From Bradyrhizobium liaoningense (GTDB lineage: Bacteria; Pseudomonadota; Alphaproteobacteria; Rhizobiales; Xanthobacteraceae), in assembly GCF_018130785.1 (NCBI RefSeq), contig NZ_JAFCJT010000027.1:1-64000 (forward strand): a stretch of DNA of 64,000 nucleotides. The letters run 5' to 3'. Below the pieces are notes generated by a model. It saw nothing but the letters and a program-made list of their open reading frames with translations. It searched no databases and was not told the DNA's origin. Shown in pieces: positions 8,794 to 16,647 of the stretch (its first letter is position 1; every line of letters starts with the position of its first letter). Both the position numbers and the translations under genes were made by a program.

Positions 8794-10050
8794 ATGAGCG
8801 CGGAGCCGTTACTCGCCAATGCGCCCTGGCTGACCTCCGGCGGGACGGCGCGCGTCCTGGCGCTGCTCAACGCCAACGGCGAGGAAGCGCGCGTGGTCGG
8901 CGGCGCCGTGCGCAATGCGTTGCTCGGTCTCGTGCCTGGCGACATCGACATCGCGACCACGGCGTTGCCGGACGAGGTGATGCGCCGCGCCAAGGCTGCC
9001 GGCATCAAGAGCGTGCCGACCGGCATCGACCACGGCACCATCACGCTGGTCATCGACGGGCACCCCTACGAAGTCACGACGCTGCGCGAGGACACCGAGA
9101 CCTTCGGCCGCAAGGCCAAGGTCGCGTTCGGCCGCGACTGGGTGAAGGACGCCGAGCGCCGCGACTTCACCATGAACGGACTGTCGGCCGATGCAACCGG
9201 CGTCGTCTACGACTATGTCGGAGGGATCGCGGATGCGGCCGCGCGGCGCGTGCGCTTCATCGGCGATCCCGACCAGCGCATCGCCGAGGATTTCCTGCGT
9301 ATCCTGCGCTTCTTTCGCATCCACGCCGCCTTCGGGGCCGGCGAGCCCGACCGTGACGGCTATCTTGCCTGCATCCGCGGACGTGCGGGTCTTGCGAGTC
9401 TGTCGGCCGAGCGGGTGCGCATGGAGATGCTGAAGCTGCTGGTCGCGCACGGTGCCTCCGACGCCGCGCTCGCGATGGCGGATGGCGGGTTGCTGCAAGC
9501 GCTGAGCGGGGGCGTCGTCTATATCGGACCGCTGTCGGCAATGATCGCGATCGAGGGCGAGCTTGGCTTGCCGGCAAGCAGCACGCGGCGGCTCGCCGCG
9601 CTGACGGTCGCCGTGACCGAAGACGCCAGGCGCGTCGCCGCGCGGCTGCGGCTCTCCAACGCCGAAGCCAAGGCGCTGGATTCGATGGGACACCGCTGGT
9701 GGCGGTTTGCGGCCAAGGACGAGGCCAATGCGCGGCGGTTGCTCTACCGGCTCGGCGCCGAGCGCTATCACGATCGCGTGTTGCTCGGCTGGGCGCGGGC
9801 GGCGAGCGATGTGCGTTCGTCGCGCTGGCGCGAACTCGCCGAGCTGCCGCAGCGCTGGACTGCGCCGAAATTTCCGCTTCGCGCCGCCGACTTCATCGCG
9901 CGGGGCATGGCGGAAGGACCCTCGCTCGGACATGTGTTGACGCTCGCCGAGGACGCTTGGCTTGCGGCGGATTTTCCACTAGAGGAAGCCGCACTCGCTT
10001 CCATCGCCGATCAAGCTGCGGCACGCGTCAGCCGCGATGAGAGAAATTGA
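8794..10050 (+). CDS. cca: CCA-adding enzyme / tRNA nucleotidyltransferase (class II)
   Basis: The 418-residue protein is a class II nucleotidyltransferase that adds or repairs the 3'-CCA end of tRNAs. The nucleotidyltransferase head is intact: GGAVRNALLG (about residues 32-41), then the catalytic DIDIAT with two carboxylates (about 46-51), RRDFTMNGL (about 125-133), and the helical RNA-binding region with RILRFFRIHAAFG (about 168-180). I chose ATG at 8794 because the reading frame upstream overlaps DUF6111 and the methionine follows GGGGCTGGACC. Bacterial poly(A) polymerases share the head domain, but length and motif spacing favour CCA addition. Confidence 0.9.
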   Translation: MSAEPLLANAPWLTSGGTARVLALLNANGEEARVVGGAVRNALLGLVPGDIDIATTALPDEVMRRAKAAGIKSVPTGIDHGTITLVIDGHPYEVTTLREDTETFGRKAKVAFGRDWVKDAERRDFTMNGLSADATGVVYDYVGGIADAAARRVRFIGDPDQRIAEDFLRILRFFRIHAAFGAGEPDRDGYLACIRGRAGLASLSAERVRMEMLKLLVAHGASDAALAMADGGLLQALSGGVVYIGPLSAMIAIEGELGLPASSTRRLAALTVAVTEDARRVAARLRLSNAEAKALDSMGHRWWRFAAKDEANARRLLYRLGAERYHDRVLLGWARAASDVRSSRWRELAELPQRWTAPKFPLRAADFIARGMAEGPSLGHVLTLAEDAWLAADFPLEEAALASIADQAAARVSRDERN

Positions 10051-10817
10051 CCATCGTCTCAGGCTTCGCCGACATCTCGATTTTCCAGCTCCTGCTGGTC
10101 GCGTTGATGGCGTTGTTTGCTTCGATCATCGGTGGTCTCGCCGGCTACGGCACCGGCGCCCTGATGCCGTTGGTGCTGGTGCCCCTCGTCGGCGCCGAGC
10201 CGGTGGTGCCGATCATCGCGATCTCAGCGATCTTCACCAATGCAAGCCGCGCCATGGCTTACCTGCGCTATGCCGATCGCCGCCGCGCACTGATCGTGCT
10301 CGCCTGCGCCGCGCTGACGACCGCGCTCGGCGCCTATGGTTACACGCGCCTGACCAATGCCGGCGCGGCGCTCGTGATCGGCTCCATGCTGATCCTGAGC
10401 GTGCCGCTGCGCCGCGTGTTGCGACGTCGCCAGGTCAGGATCGGCGACACCGGCCTTGCTGCCGGCTCCGTCGGCTACGGCGTGCTGGTCGGCGGCACCT
10501 CCGGCTCCGGCGTGATCCTTCTCTCGCTGCTGATGGCCGCCGGCCTCGAAGGCGCCGCCGTGATCGCAACCGATGCGATGATCTCGCTCGGCACCGGCCT
10601 CATCAAGATCTCGGTATTTGGGCTGGCTGGCGCCGTCACCGCGCAGGTGCTCGCCTTCGCACTTCTGATCGGCGGCATCGCGATCCCCGGCGCATTCCTC
10701 GCCAAGGCGTTCGTCGAGCGGATGCCGGTGCACATCCACACCGCGATCCTCGACGTCGCCGTGATCACCGGCGGGCTGGTGATGATATCCGCTGCGGCAA
10801 GGCAGCTGATTGCTTAG
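10047..10817 (+). CDS. TauE/SafE family membrane permease
   Basis: The 256-residue integral membrane protein has about eight predicted helices in two repeats, each with a conserved glycine-rich segment (IIGGLAGYGTGALMPLVLVPL near residue 28 and VGGTSGSGVILLSLLMAAG near 150). This is the TauE/SafE fold, which exports or imports sulfite, sulfonates or other organic anions. The start is TTG at 10047, overlapping the cca stop (TTGA). No ATG lies nearby, and the next possible starts would cut into helix 1. The substrate cannot be told from sequence. Confidence 0.85.
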   Translation: MTIVSGFADISIFQLLLVALMALFASIIGGLAGYGTGALMPLVLVPLVGAEPVVPIIAISAIFTNASRAMAYLRYADRRRALIVLACAALTTALGAYGYTRLTNAGAALVIGSMLILSVPLRRVLRRRQVRIGDTGLAAGSVGYGVLVGGTSGSGVILLSLLMAAGLEGAAVIATDAMISLGTGLIKISVFGLAGAVTAQVLAFALLIGGIAIPGAFLAKAFVERMPVHIHTAILDVAVITGGLVMISAAARQLIA

Positions 10818-10886
10818 ACGATCCCGGCCGTAAGGCGCGGGCGTTTTTCGCGCGGTCGAGTCCGGCGGTTTCGCTCGCTCCTGGAT

Positions 10887-11162
10887 TCATTTGCCGAAAA
10901 ATAGGAATTGCGGTGCTGCGGGTGACGCCGATCTGCGGGAAGACCGGGCTTCAGGCTGGAGAACGCCAACACTGTCGAACGCCATCTCCATGGCTGGCGG
11001 TCCGATCCATACTGCCAGGAAGCCGGCCTCGCCGGTCGGACCGGGCGCGCCATCGGGTGTTACCCAGTTGCGAAAGGCGCTGGCTTTGCGCTCAAAGCGG
11101 CCGCCGGTACTTGCCGTGTCGTACCAGACGTCACGCCACTCGCCGTCGACGAGCATGCCCAT
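10887..11162 (-). pseudogene. Truncated glutathione S-transferase (glutathionyl-hydroquinone reductase type)
   Basis: From ATG at 11162 the minus strand encodes MGMLVDGEWRDVWYDT followed by STGGRF and FRNWVTPDGAPGPTGEAGF. This is the characteristic N-terminus of the Xi-class/glutathionyl-hydroquinone reductase family. The match stops after about 48 residues (near 11019), just before the expected R-Y-H-L-Y segment and the catalytic C-P-W. The frame then runs into an unrelated tail ending at 10887. The remaining roughly 280 codons of a normal gene are missing, so this is a remnant left by deletion or rearrangement. Full-length relatives reduce glutathionyl-quinones. The rest of the gap 10818-11353 shows only this fragment and the FixK box. 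Confidence 0.75.
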
Positions 11163-11244
11163 TTGGCGGCTCTTCCGACTTGGTCGTGACTGGCCGCGCG
11201 GGATTTCCGACCGCATCCGGGTGCGGCCATTAGCGCATCCTGAG

Positions 11245-11258
11245 TTGATCTAGATCAA
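11245..11258. promoter_or_regulatory. FixK/FNR-type box 1 (TTGAT-N4-ATCAA)
   Basis: TTGATCTAGATCAA is a perfect palindrome and matches the FNR/FixK consensus exactly. If it works as a class II activator site centred about 41 bases upstream of transcription, the transcript would begin near 11292 and first reach the small reading frame at 11354 and then the PPK2 gene. Bradyrhizobium FixK2 activates genes under low oxygen. Control here is inferred from the site alone. Confidence 0.75.
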
Positions 11259-11353
11259 CAAGGCTTGCAAAGGCTTCGGTTGCACTTGGCCATAGGCGGT
11301 TCGAAGGGACACGCCATGACGGACAGGACGATCGCCTGCCAGAGGGGATTGAG

Positions 11354-11485
11354 GTGGTGAATCAAGCAAATCCGAACTGGCAACGGCTGGGGTCCGCTGA
11401 CGATTTGAAGAGACGCGATCTATGGCAGCTCGAAGTTGGCCATACCCTCAATGCTCATGACCTCAATTCCTACCCGTTGTTGTAA
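11354..11485 (+). CDS. Possible 43-aa small protein ahead of PPK2
   Basis: A frame starting GTG-GTG at 11354 or 11357 and ending TAA at 11483-11485 encodes MVNQANPNWQRLG followed by a charged stretch rich in D, L, K and R, and ending NSYPLL. A good ribosome site, AGAGGGG, lies at 11341-11347, seven bases before the GTG. It is hydrophilic, with no membrane segment. The reading frame opens about 100 bases after FixK box 1, the same distance as for the DUF1254 and barrel-protein genes after their boxes, and ends 61 bases before PPK2. I do not recognise the product. It could be a small regulator, or a chance frame. Confidence 0.4.
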   Translation: MVNQANPNWQRLGSADDLKRRDLWQLEVGHTLNAHDLNSYPLL

Positions 11486-11546
11486 TCTTGGGCAGAACGA
11501 GCGTAACGCAATCGAATTGTTGTCAGCAGTGGCGGGAGGTTGCCGG

Positions 11547-12380
11547 ATGTTGAAGGACAAGCGGAATAAGGACGAGGTCATTGAGGCGCACGCCGCGTCT
11601 GGCAAGGTGAGCCGCAAGGAATTTGAGAAGGAACTCGCAAAGCTTCAGGTCGAGCTAACGCGGCTTCAGGCCTGGGTCAAAGACAAGGGGGCACGCATCA
11701 TTGTGGTCTTCGAGGGCCGAGACACCGCGGGCAAGGGCGGCGTGATCAGCCGGATAACTGCACGCACCAGTCCGCGCGTCTACCGCCACGTGGCGCTGCC
11801 CGTCCCGTCGGACCGCGAAAAGACACAGGTTTTCGTTCAGCGCTACATCGCGCATTTCCCGGCAGCGGGCGAAATCGTCCTCTTCGACCGCTCGTGGTAC
11901 AACCGGGCCGGGGTCGAGCGGGTGATGGGCTTCGTCACCGATGAGGAATACGACCGGTTCTTGACGATGGTCCCCGCGGTCGAGCGGGAGTTGATCGTCA
12001 ACAACGGTATCATCCTGCGAAAGTACTTTCTCGATGTCAGCCAGGACGAGCAGCGGCGCCGATTTGAGGCGAGGATCAAGGACCCGATGAAACACTGGAA
12101 GCTGAGCCCGATGGACACTGAATCGGTGCGGCGCTGGTGGGACTACACGGCGGCCTACCAGCGTATGATCAAGGCCACCGACACGCAAACGGCGCCCTGG
12201 TACATCGTTCCCGCCGACAACAAGCGTCGCGCCCGGCTAAACCTGATCCGGCATCTGCTCGACAGTATCCCATACAAGAAGGTCGACGTAGACTTGCCGA
12301 AGATTCCCAAGGCGCAGCACCGACCCAAGAACGCGACCGAAGGTCTGGGAGCAGGCCAGCCGATTCCCAACCGCTACTGA
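11547..12380 (+). CDS. ppk2: Polyphosphate kinase 2 family protein (PPK2)
   Basis: The 277-residue kinase transfers phosphate between polyphosphate and nucleotides, typically using polyP to make ADP/ATP or GDP/GTP. The PPK2 P-loop fold is intact: Walker A FEGRDTAGKGG (residues 56-65, Lys63), lid region with SPRVYRHVALPVPSDRE, Walker B VLFDRSWYNRAGVER (about 111-125, Asp114 and Arg115), and the W-K-L-S-P-M-D segment. A strong ribosome site, GGGAGG, lies 8 bases before ATG 11547. An in-frame extension upstream is not needed. FixK box 1 upstream suggests expression under oxygen limitation, when polyP could top up nucleotides. Subclass (ADP- or AMP-using) is not decided. Confidence 0.92.
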   Translation: MLKDKRNKDEVIEAHAASGKVSRKEFEKELAKLQVELTRLQAWVKDKGARIIVVFEGRDTAGKGGVISRITARTSPRVYRHVALPVPSDREKTQVFVQRYIAHFPAAGEIVLFDRSWYNRAGVERVMGFVTDEEYDRFLTMVPAVERELIVNNGIILRKYFLDVSQDEQRRRFEARIKDPMKHWKLSPMDTESVRRWWDYTAAYQRMIKATDTQTAPWYIVPADNKRRARLNLIRHLLDSIPYKKVDVDLPKIPKAQHRPKNATEGLGAGQPIPNRY

Positions 12381-12572
12381 TGTTTCGGCGCGTTGCGTTT
12401 TCCGCCTGCCGTCTGGTTGTGGCATCGCGTCATTTCGTTGCGATGCGAAATTTGATCGCTACCAGGGCATAGCGGTTTCTCGCGAGCCGTAAGCTCGGCC
12501 GATTTATGGGTTCACGGCCCAGGTATTACGGTGACATTGCATTCAATGACGCCCGGGTGCCGGCCTTCGAGC

Positions 12573-12875
12573 TCATGGCCGGAAGCGGCCCATGCGGAGC
12601 TTTCTGTCTTCGGCCTTCTTGTGGAAGCCGTAGTCGATGCAAGCCTTGTCTTCTACCGGCGTGTGCCTCTTGAGAGTCACGGTGGTAACGTATTCGTCGA
12701 TCGGTACGAGATCGCCGATCTTGACGCCCTTGCTTCCGAGCGTGCCCGGTTCGATGAACCACTGCTCCCTCTTTTCCTTGCTGATGGCAGTAAAGAGGGT
12801 GGCGGCCTCGGAGGTCAGCGCTCTTATCTTTTCGCAAAACGGGCTTTGCTTCTGGCTCGCATCCGCTGCCTTCAC
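12573..12875 (-). pseudogene. Hypothetical protein fragment, probably 5'-truncated
   Basis: The minus-strand frame gives about 100 residues with coding-like composition: DASQKQSPFCEKIRAL, then a KREQWFIEPG segment, a VKIGDLVPIDEYV segment and a C-terminal FHKKAEDRKLRMGRF. I do not recognise a family. Only GTG 12875 is available as a start, with no ribosome site, and upstream an in-frame stop lies at about 12925, with no ATG between. The N-terminus, perhaps a signal peptide, seems lost or frameshifted. The rest of the gap 12381-12982 holds no other convincing frame. The identification as a broken gene rather than a chance frame is tentative. Confidence 0.35.
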
Positions 12876-12982
12876 CGCGGGAGTGGATTTTAGAGGCGCG
12901 CTTCGCGGTGCGAATCCTCTTCAAGGATACTTACGCTTTCCCAAGTCAGATATGGTGTTGACCAGAATCAAGGGGGGCGAAG

Positions 12983-13882
12983 GTGCAATTTCCAATGAGG
13001 CAAATCATATTCTCAATAGTTGCTGTTCTGTCGTTCTCATCTGCGCGTGCTGAGATGGTCAAGATACCTTGGCATACTTCAGCACAGTCCTTGCCTTGGA
13101 TTCCCGGCAACGAATACATCGACGGCAGGTCGAAAAACTTCATGGACGGCACCGTCGAGGAAAAGGCCAAGGTAAAGGCCGAGGGCGAACTGTCGGCGGA
13201 CATTATGCAGCCGCAGGGCGCCAAGGGACCAATCCCCTTCGTGATCATGCTGCACGGCTGCGACGGGTTCGGCCGGGTCGAGAGGAAATGGGGGCGCGAC
13301 TACGGCGGCAGATTGGTCGGAGCAGGCTATGGTGTTCTCCTGCTCGACAGCTTCGGCAGCCGGGGATTGGGACCCGACGGCGTCTGCTCGGATCCCAGCC
13401 AGTTGACTTGGGCGCGGCGCCGGGCTGACGATGCGTATGCGGCGCTGGACTGGCTCATCGGACAGAAGATCGCCGATCCCAAGCGGGTCTACGTCCTTGG
13501 CCGCAGCAACGGTGCGACCACGACCTTGATCATCATGAACCGGGCGATCGGCGACCTGCACGAGCACATGTTCGCGGGCGGCTTCGCGATGCAGCCGTCC
13601 TGCTATTTGATGAAGAACGTCGAGTTCTACGCCCCGGTCCATCTCATCCTGGCAGAGAAGGACGAGGCGGCCAGCCCCATCCTCTGCGGTCAGATGGCCG
13701 AGAGCAAGCGCTCGATTCCCGTGAAGACGGTGCTGTGGAAGGGGGCGTACCACAGCTTCGAAGATCACGAGCCAATCCACGTTTTCCATGGCTACCATGT
13801 CGGATACAATGCCGCGGCTGCGGAAGGCACCATCAAGGCAATCATTGGTGCGTTGAACGAGGCCAAGAAAGCGGACAACTGA
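12983..13882 (+). CDS. Secreted dienelactone-hydrolase-like alpha/beta hydrolase
   Basis: The 299-residue protein carries a signal peptide (residues 1-23, FSIVAVLSFSSARA before the cleavage) and an alpha/beta-hydrolase domain of the dienelactone hydrolase type. Visible parts are the oxyanion region LHGCDG (90-95), the nucleophile elbow GRSNG with Ser175, the acid Asp227 in LAEKDE, and His257 in GAYHSFED. GTG 12983 is preferred because AGGGGGG sits 5-6 bases upstream. ATG 12995 is the alternative and also keeps the signal peptide. The product is periplasmic and the substrate unknown. A near-FixK site lies just before the start but seems too close to act as an activator. Confidence 0.82.
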   Translation: MQFPMRQIIFSIVAVLSFSSARAEMVKIPWHTSAQSLPWIPGNEYIDGRSKNFMDGTVEEKAKVKAEGELSADIMQPQGAKGPIPFVIMLHGCDGFGRVERKWGRDYGGRLVGAGYGVLLLDSFGSRGLGPDGVCSDPSQLTWARRRADDAYAALDWLIGQKIADPKRVYVLGRSNGATTTLIIMNRAIGDLHEHMFAGGFAMQPSCYLMKNVEFYAPVHLILAEKDEAASPILCGQMAESKRSIPVKTVLWKGAYHSFEDHEPIHVFHGYHVGYNAAAAEGTIKAIIGALNEAKKADN

Positions 13883-13975
13883 CCGCGCGGAGTCGCACAA
13901 GCTTATAGGTCTGCGACGACGGCGCGAATGGCGGCGGATAGATGCGGGAAGTCCGTCTGAACAACATCCTCTCGT

Positions 13976-14073
13976 GGCCCGTAGCTGACCATCGCTGCGA
14001 GCACCCCGATGTCTGCTGCTAGGCGGTGAACGGACAAAGCTCCTGCAAGATGCCGAGGTGTCACCTTTGACCC
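13976..14073. repeat. Three-copy dispersed repeat, copy 1
   Basis: GGCCCGTAGCTGACCAT...GCGGTGAACGGACAAAGCTCC...GCAAGATGCCGA...TTTGACCC is nearly identical to 14916-15012 and, with an internal deletion of about 45 bases, to 20253-20315. It lies in the 278-base gap after the hydrolase gene. The gap otherwise shows nothing convincing. Confidence 0.85.
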
Positions 14074-14160
14074 TAAGGAGAAACTAAGAAAGCACGAAGC
14101 GATCTGCATGGGGGCAATGACAATGCGGAGTCGCTCGACGGCCGCTCCACCGCCCGGCAG

Positions 14161-14838
14161 CTACGTTCTGCGACTCCTGCGGCCTGGTGGAGTTTGAGAC
14201 AGTATAAGACGATGAAGAGTGTCGCGCTGTAGCTCCAACGCAGCCTCGGCACCTGGGAAACGTTTTCGTACTTGTCGTTTTGCGAGGCAGATATTGCTGC
14301 AGTGCCCGTATGCCCTGGAGATCGGATTGAACAATTTTCCGGTGCCAGGGAGACCAGAAATCAAGTGCGCCGATACATTTTTCTGAGGGCCGCGCCCCAC
14401 GATCCATTCGAGCTTCGTCCGTCGAAACCAAAGGCATTCGGCATGATAGATGCCCAGATCGAATATGGGATTGAGACCCGCCAGCGGCCCTGTCCATCGG
14501 GGTGCGAAGCCATGGTATGCGTCAATTGTAGCGTGATCGTTGAGATCATGGACAAGCAGGTCTGCGTACCCGTGCATCCATATGGATACCGTCATAATGC
14601 CAGCGTCGTCGAAATCTAACGTAGTATCAAACTTCGCAAGAAAAGTGCGCAACGCTTCGAGCCGCAGCGGCTTGCTGTCAAAAAAGTACTCCTGGTACTC
14701 CGCGCAAGCATCATGCATCGACTTGGTGTCTGGATCCCACTCGGGTGGCGCGTAAGGCGGATACTCAGACAGCGCCTGCCACACCTCGCGCTGTTGCTCC
14801 GTAGGAGACGCGGGAGCCCTCCGCAGCCAGCCGAACAT
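14161..14838 (-). CDS. Hypothetical cytoplasmic protein
   Basis: The 225-residue protein is preceded by an excellent ribosome site (GGAGGAGG, 8 bases before ATG 14838), so it is very likely real. It starts MFGWLRRAPASPTEQQ, has no signal peptide or membrane segment, and contains a WHTGF-like aromatic/acidic core (EYPPYAPPEWDPDTK near 27-41, IWMHGYADLLVHDLN near 85-99). The C-terminal 60 residues are rich in basic residues and less well structured. I do not recognise a family. The gene is more AT-rich than the core genes, which suggests acquired DNA, and it is flanked by copies 1 and 2 of the local repeat. Confidence 0.65.
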   Translation of the reverse strand: MFGWLRRAPASPTEQQREVWQALSEYPPYAPPEWDPDTKSMHDACAEYQEYFFDSKPLRLEALRTFLAKFDTTLDFDDAGIMTVSIWMHGYADLLVHDLNDHATIDAYHGFAPRWTGPLAGLNPIFDLGIYHAECLWFRRTKLEWIVGRGPQKNVSAHLISGLPGTGKLFNPISRAYGHCSNICLAKRQVRKRFPGAEAALELQRDTLHRLILSQTPPGRRSRRT

Positions 14839-14915
14839 CTAGCTTTCCTCCTCCAAGATAACCTTAAGTTGAGAATACACGACTAAACCACTGGCGACAA
14901 TATTGTCCGCATTTG

Positions 14916-15012
14916 GGCCCGTAGCTGACCATCCCTGCGAACATCCCGATATCTGCTGCTAGGCGGTGAACGGACAAAGCTCTGCAAGATGCCGAAGTCA
15001 GCCTTTGGACCC
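14916..15012. repeat. Three-copy dispersed repeat, copy 2
   Basis: GGCCCGTAGCTGACCAT...CTGCTAGGCGGTGAACGGAC...GCAAGATGCCGAAGTC...GACCC, over 90% identical by eye to copy 1 at 13976-14073 and in the same orientation. It ends 14 bases before FixK box 2, so a promoter lies at its edge. Confidence 0.85.
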
Positions 15013-15026
15013 ATACCGGACATGCC

Positions 15027-15040
15027 TTGATCTGAATCAA
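15027..15040. promoter_or_regulatory. FixK/FNR-type box 2 (TTGAT-N4-ATCAA)
   Basis: TTGATCTGAATCAA matches the consensus at all ten fixed positions. Its centre is 85 bases before the ATG of the DUF1254 gene, a normal distance for a -41 activator site with a short leader. Regulation by FixK2 or FixK1 is inferred. Confidence 0.75.
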
Positions 15041-15118
15041 TGGGAGCTGCTCGGTGGCGCTGTTGCATTAAGGCGTGTGCCTCATCCCATTTGGCTGCTG
15101 CAGCAAAAAGGTGGCTTC

Positions 15119-16546
15119 ATGAACGTGATTAATCGACGTCTGGTCCTAGCTATTGGCTTGACTTGCTTCACAGCGATCCCACCCGCAAGCGCGCAATCCA
15201 TATCGCCGACCGAAGCACAGCAGATTGCGGAGGATGCCTACGTTTATGGCTATTCACTCATCACAACCGAAGTTACGCGGGTGCAGATGAGCAACGTGCC
15301 AAAAGTAGAAGGCTTCACAAGCCCGACCGGACAGTTCGTCAACGTTCCCCGCTATCCGCCGGCGGATTATCGAGGCGTTTCCGCGCCCAACGCCGACACA
15401 CTCTATTCGGTTGCTTGGCTTGATCTCACCGAGCCGCAAGTGTTCAGTCACCCGGATATGGGCGACCGCTTCTACCTCTTCGAGATCACTGATCTCTGGA
15501 TGTCGGATTCCAAGGACTCGCCGAGCAAGCGGACAGCTAGCGGAAAGGCCGCCAATTACTTGTTCACTGGCCCGGGCTGGAAGGGCGAGGTGCCGGCGGA
15601 TATGAAGCACTTCCCAATGGCGACGCGCTACATGGTCATTCTCGGCCGCACCTACGCCGATGGTAGCGAGGCTGACTACAGGGCCGTCAACGCGCTGCAG
15701 GCGCAGTACAAGATCACGCCGCTTTCTGCTTGGGGCAAGCCATACGCGCCGGTAGCGCCGCCGGTAAATCCCAGTCCTGGCTTCAGCATGACCGACAAGC
15801 CGCAGACGGTCATTCTCGGCATGGGAACGGAGGGATACTTCAACCTGATGGCCCAGCTGATGGCTGCGGCAGCACCAGCGCCAGCGGCGGATGCACCGAT
15901 GCTCGCGAGCATGGCAAAGATCGGCATCGCGCCCGGCAAGCCGTTCGAGATGAGCAAGCTTGATCCAGCAGTGCAGCAAGCTCTGAAGGACATTCCCCAG
16001 GCCGCTCTGAAAAAGATCGAGGCCAACAAGGAGAACCTCGGTGGCGTAGTCGACGGCTGGTCGGTCACGAAAGGTCTCGGTACTTACGGCCCCTCCGACT
16101 ACATGAAGCGAGCAGTGGTGGCGGCCTTTGGCTGGCCCGCCAACCAGGAGCGCGACGCGGTCTATCCGAATACCGAAAAAGATTCGGCAGGACAGAAGCT
16201 GACCGGTGCGAACAAGTACACATTGACTTTCCAGAATGGGGCGACACCGCCCGTCAACGGCTTCTGGTCCTTCACAATGTACATGATCGATCAGGGCTGG
16301 TGGTTTGTCCCCAATCGACTGAACAGGTTCACCGTCAGCATGCGCGATGACCCGAAGTTCAATGCCGACGGCTCACTGACCCTGTACTTCCAGAACGAGT
16401 CGCCGGGCGCAGACAAGGAAGCGAACTGGCTGCCGGCGCCGAAGGGTGACTTCGTCCTGATGCTGCGGATGTACTGGCCGAAGGACACTCCGCCTTCGAT
16501 CATCGATGGGAGCTGGAAAGTGCCGCAGGTAGTCAAGGTCAACTGA
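15119..16546 (+). CDS. Secreted DUF1254/DUF1214 protein
   Basis: The 475-residue protein begins with a signal peptide (RRLVLAIGLTCFTAIPPASA, cut near residue 25). The first half has DUF1254 hallmarks: AYVYGYSLITTEVTR, then NADTLYSVAWLDL and the YLFEITDLWMSD segment. The second half is DUF1214, with the NGFWSFTMYMIDQGWWFVPN region and the ending WLPAPKGDFVLMLRMYWP. Such proteins sit in the periplasm of many proteobacteria. Their reaction is not established. ATG 15119 follows AAGGTGG at good spacing. FixK box 2 upstream suggests induction at low oxygen. Confidence 0.9.
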   Translation: MNVINRRLVLAIGLTCFTAIPPASAQSISPTEAQQIAEDAYVYGYSLITTEVTRVQMSNVPKVEGFTSPTGQFVNVPRYPPADYRGVSAPNADTLYSVAWLDLTEPQVFSHPDMGDRFYLFEITDLWMSDSKDSPSKRTASGKAANYLFTGPGWKGEVPADMKHFPMATRYMVILGRTYADGSEADYRAVNALQAQYKITPLSAWGKPYAPVAPPVNPSPGFSMTDKPQTVILGMGTEGYFNLMAQLMAAAAPAPAADAPMLASMAKIGIAPGKPFEMSKLDPAVQQALKDIPQAALKKIEANKENLGGVVDGWSVTKGLGTYGPSDYMKRAVVAAFGWPANQERDAVYPNTEKDSAGQKLTGANKYTLTFQNGATPPVNGFWSFTMYMIDQGWWFVPNRLNRFTVSMRDDPKFNADGSLTLYFQNESPGADKEANWLPAPKGDFVLMLRMYWPKDTPPSIIDGSWKVPQVVKVN

Positions 16547-16647
16547 ATTAACACGACAGAACTCGGTCGGCGGCGGAGACTTTTACCGCCGCTACGCCGA
16601 AAAAGGTCAACTTGGAATGATCGCATCAGGTTCACGCGCCTGAAGCT

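Noticed and set aside
11316..11360. Short ATG frame of 14 codons ahead of the possible small gene
   Set aside because: Overlaps the better supported GTG frame at 11354 and has no Trp-like or other leader logic.
12958..12971. FixK-like site TTGAC-CAGA-ATCAA before the secreted DLH-like gene
   Set aside because: One mismatch at a fixed position and only 11 bases from the start codon, too close for an activator site. A repressor role is possible but unsupported.
13903..14109. 68-codon minus-strand frame overlapping repeat copy 1
   Set aside because: Half of it lies within the repeat, with no ribosome site or conserved look; the similar copies do not share the frame.
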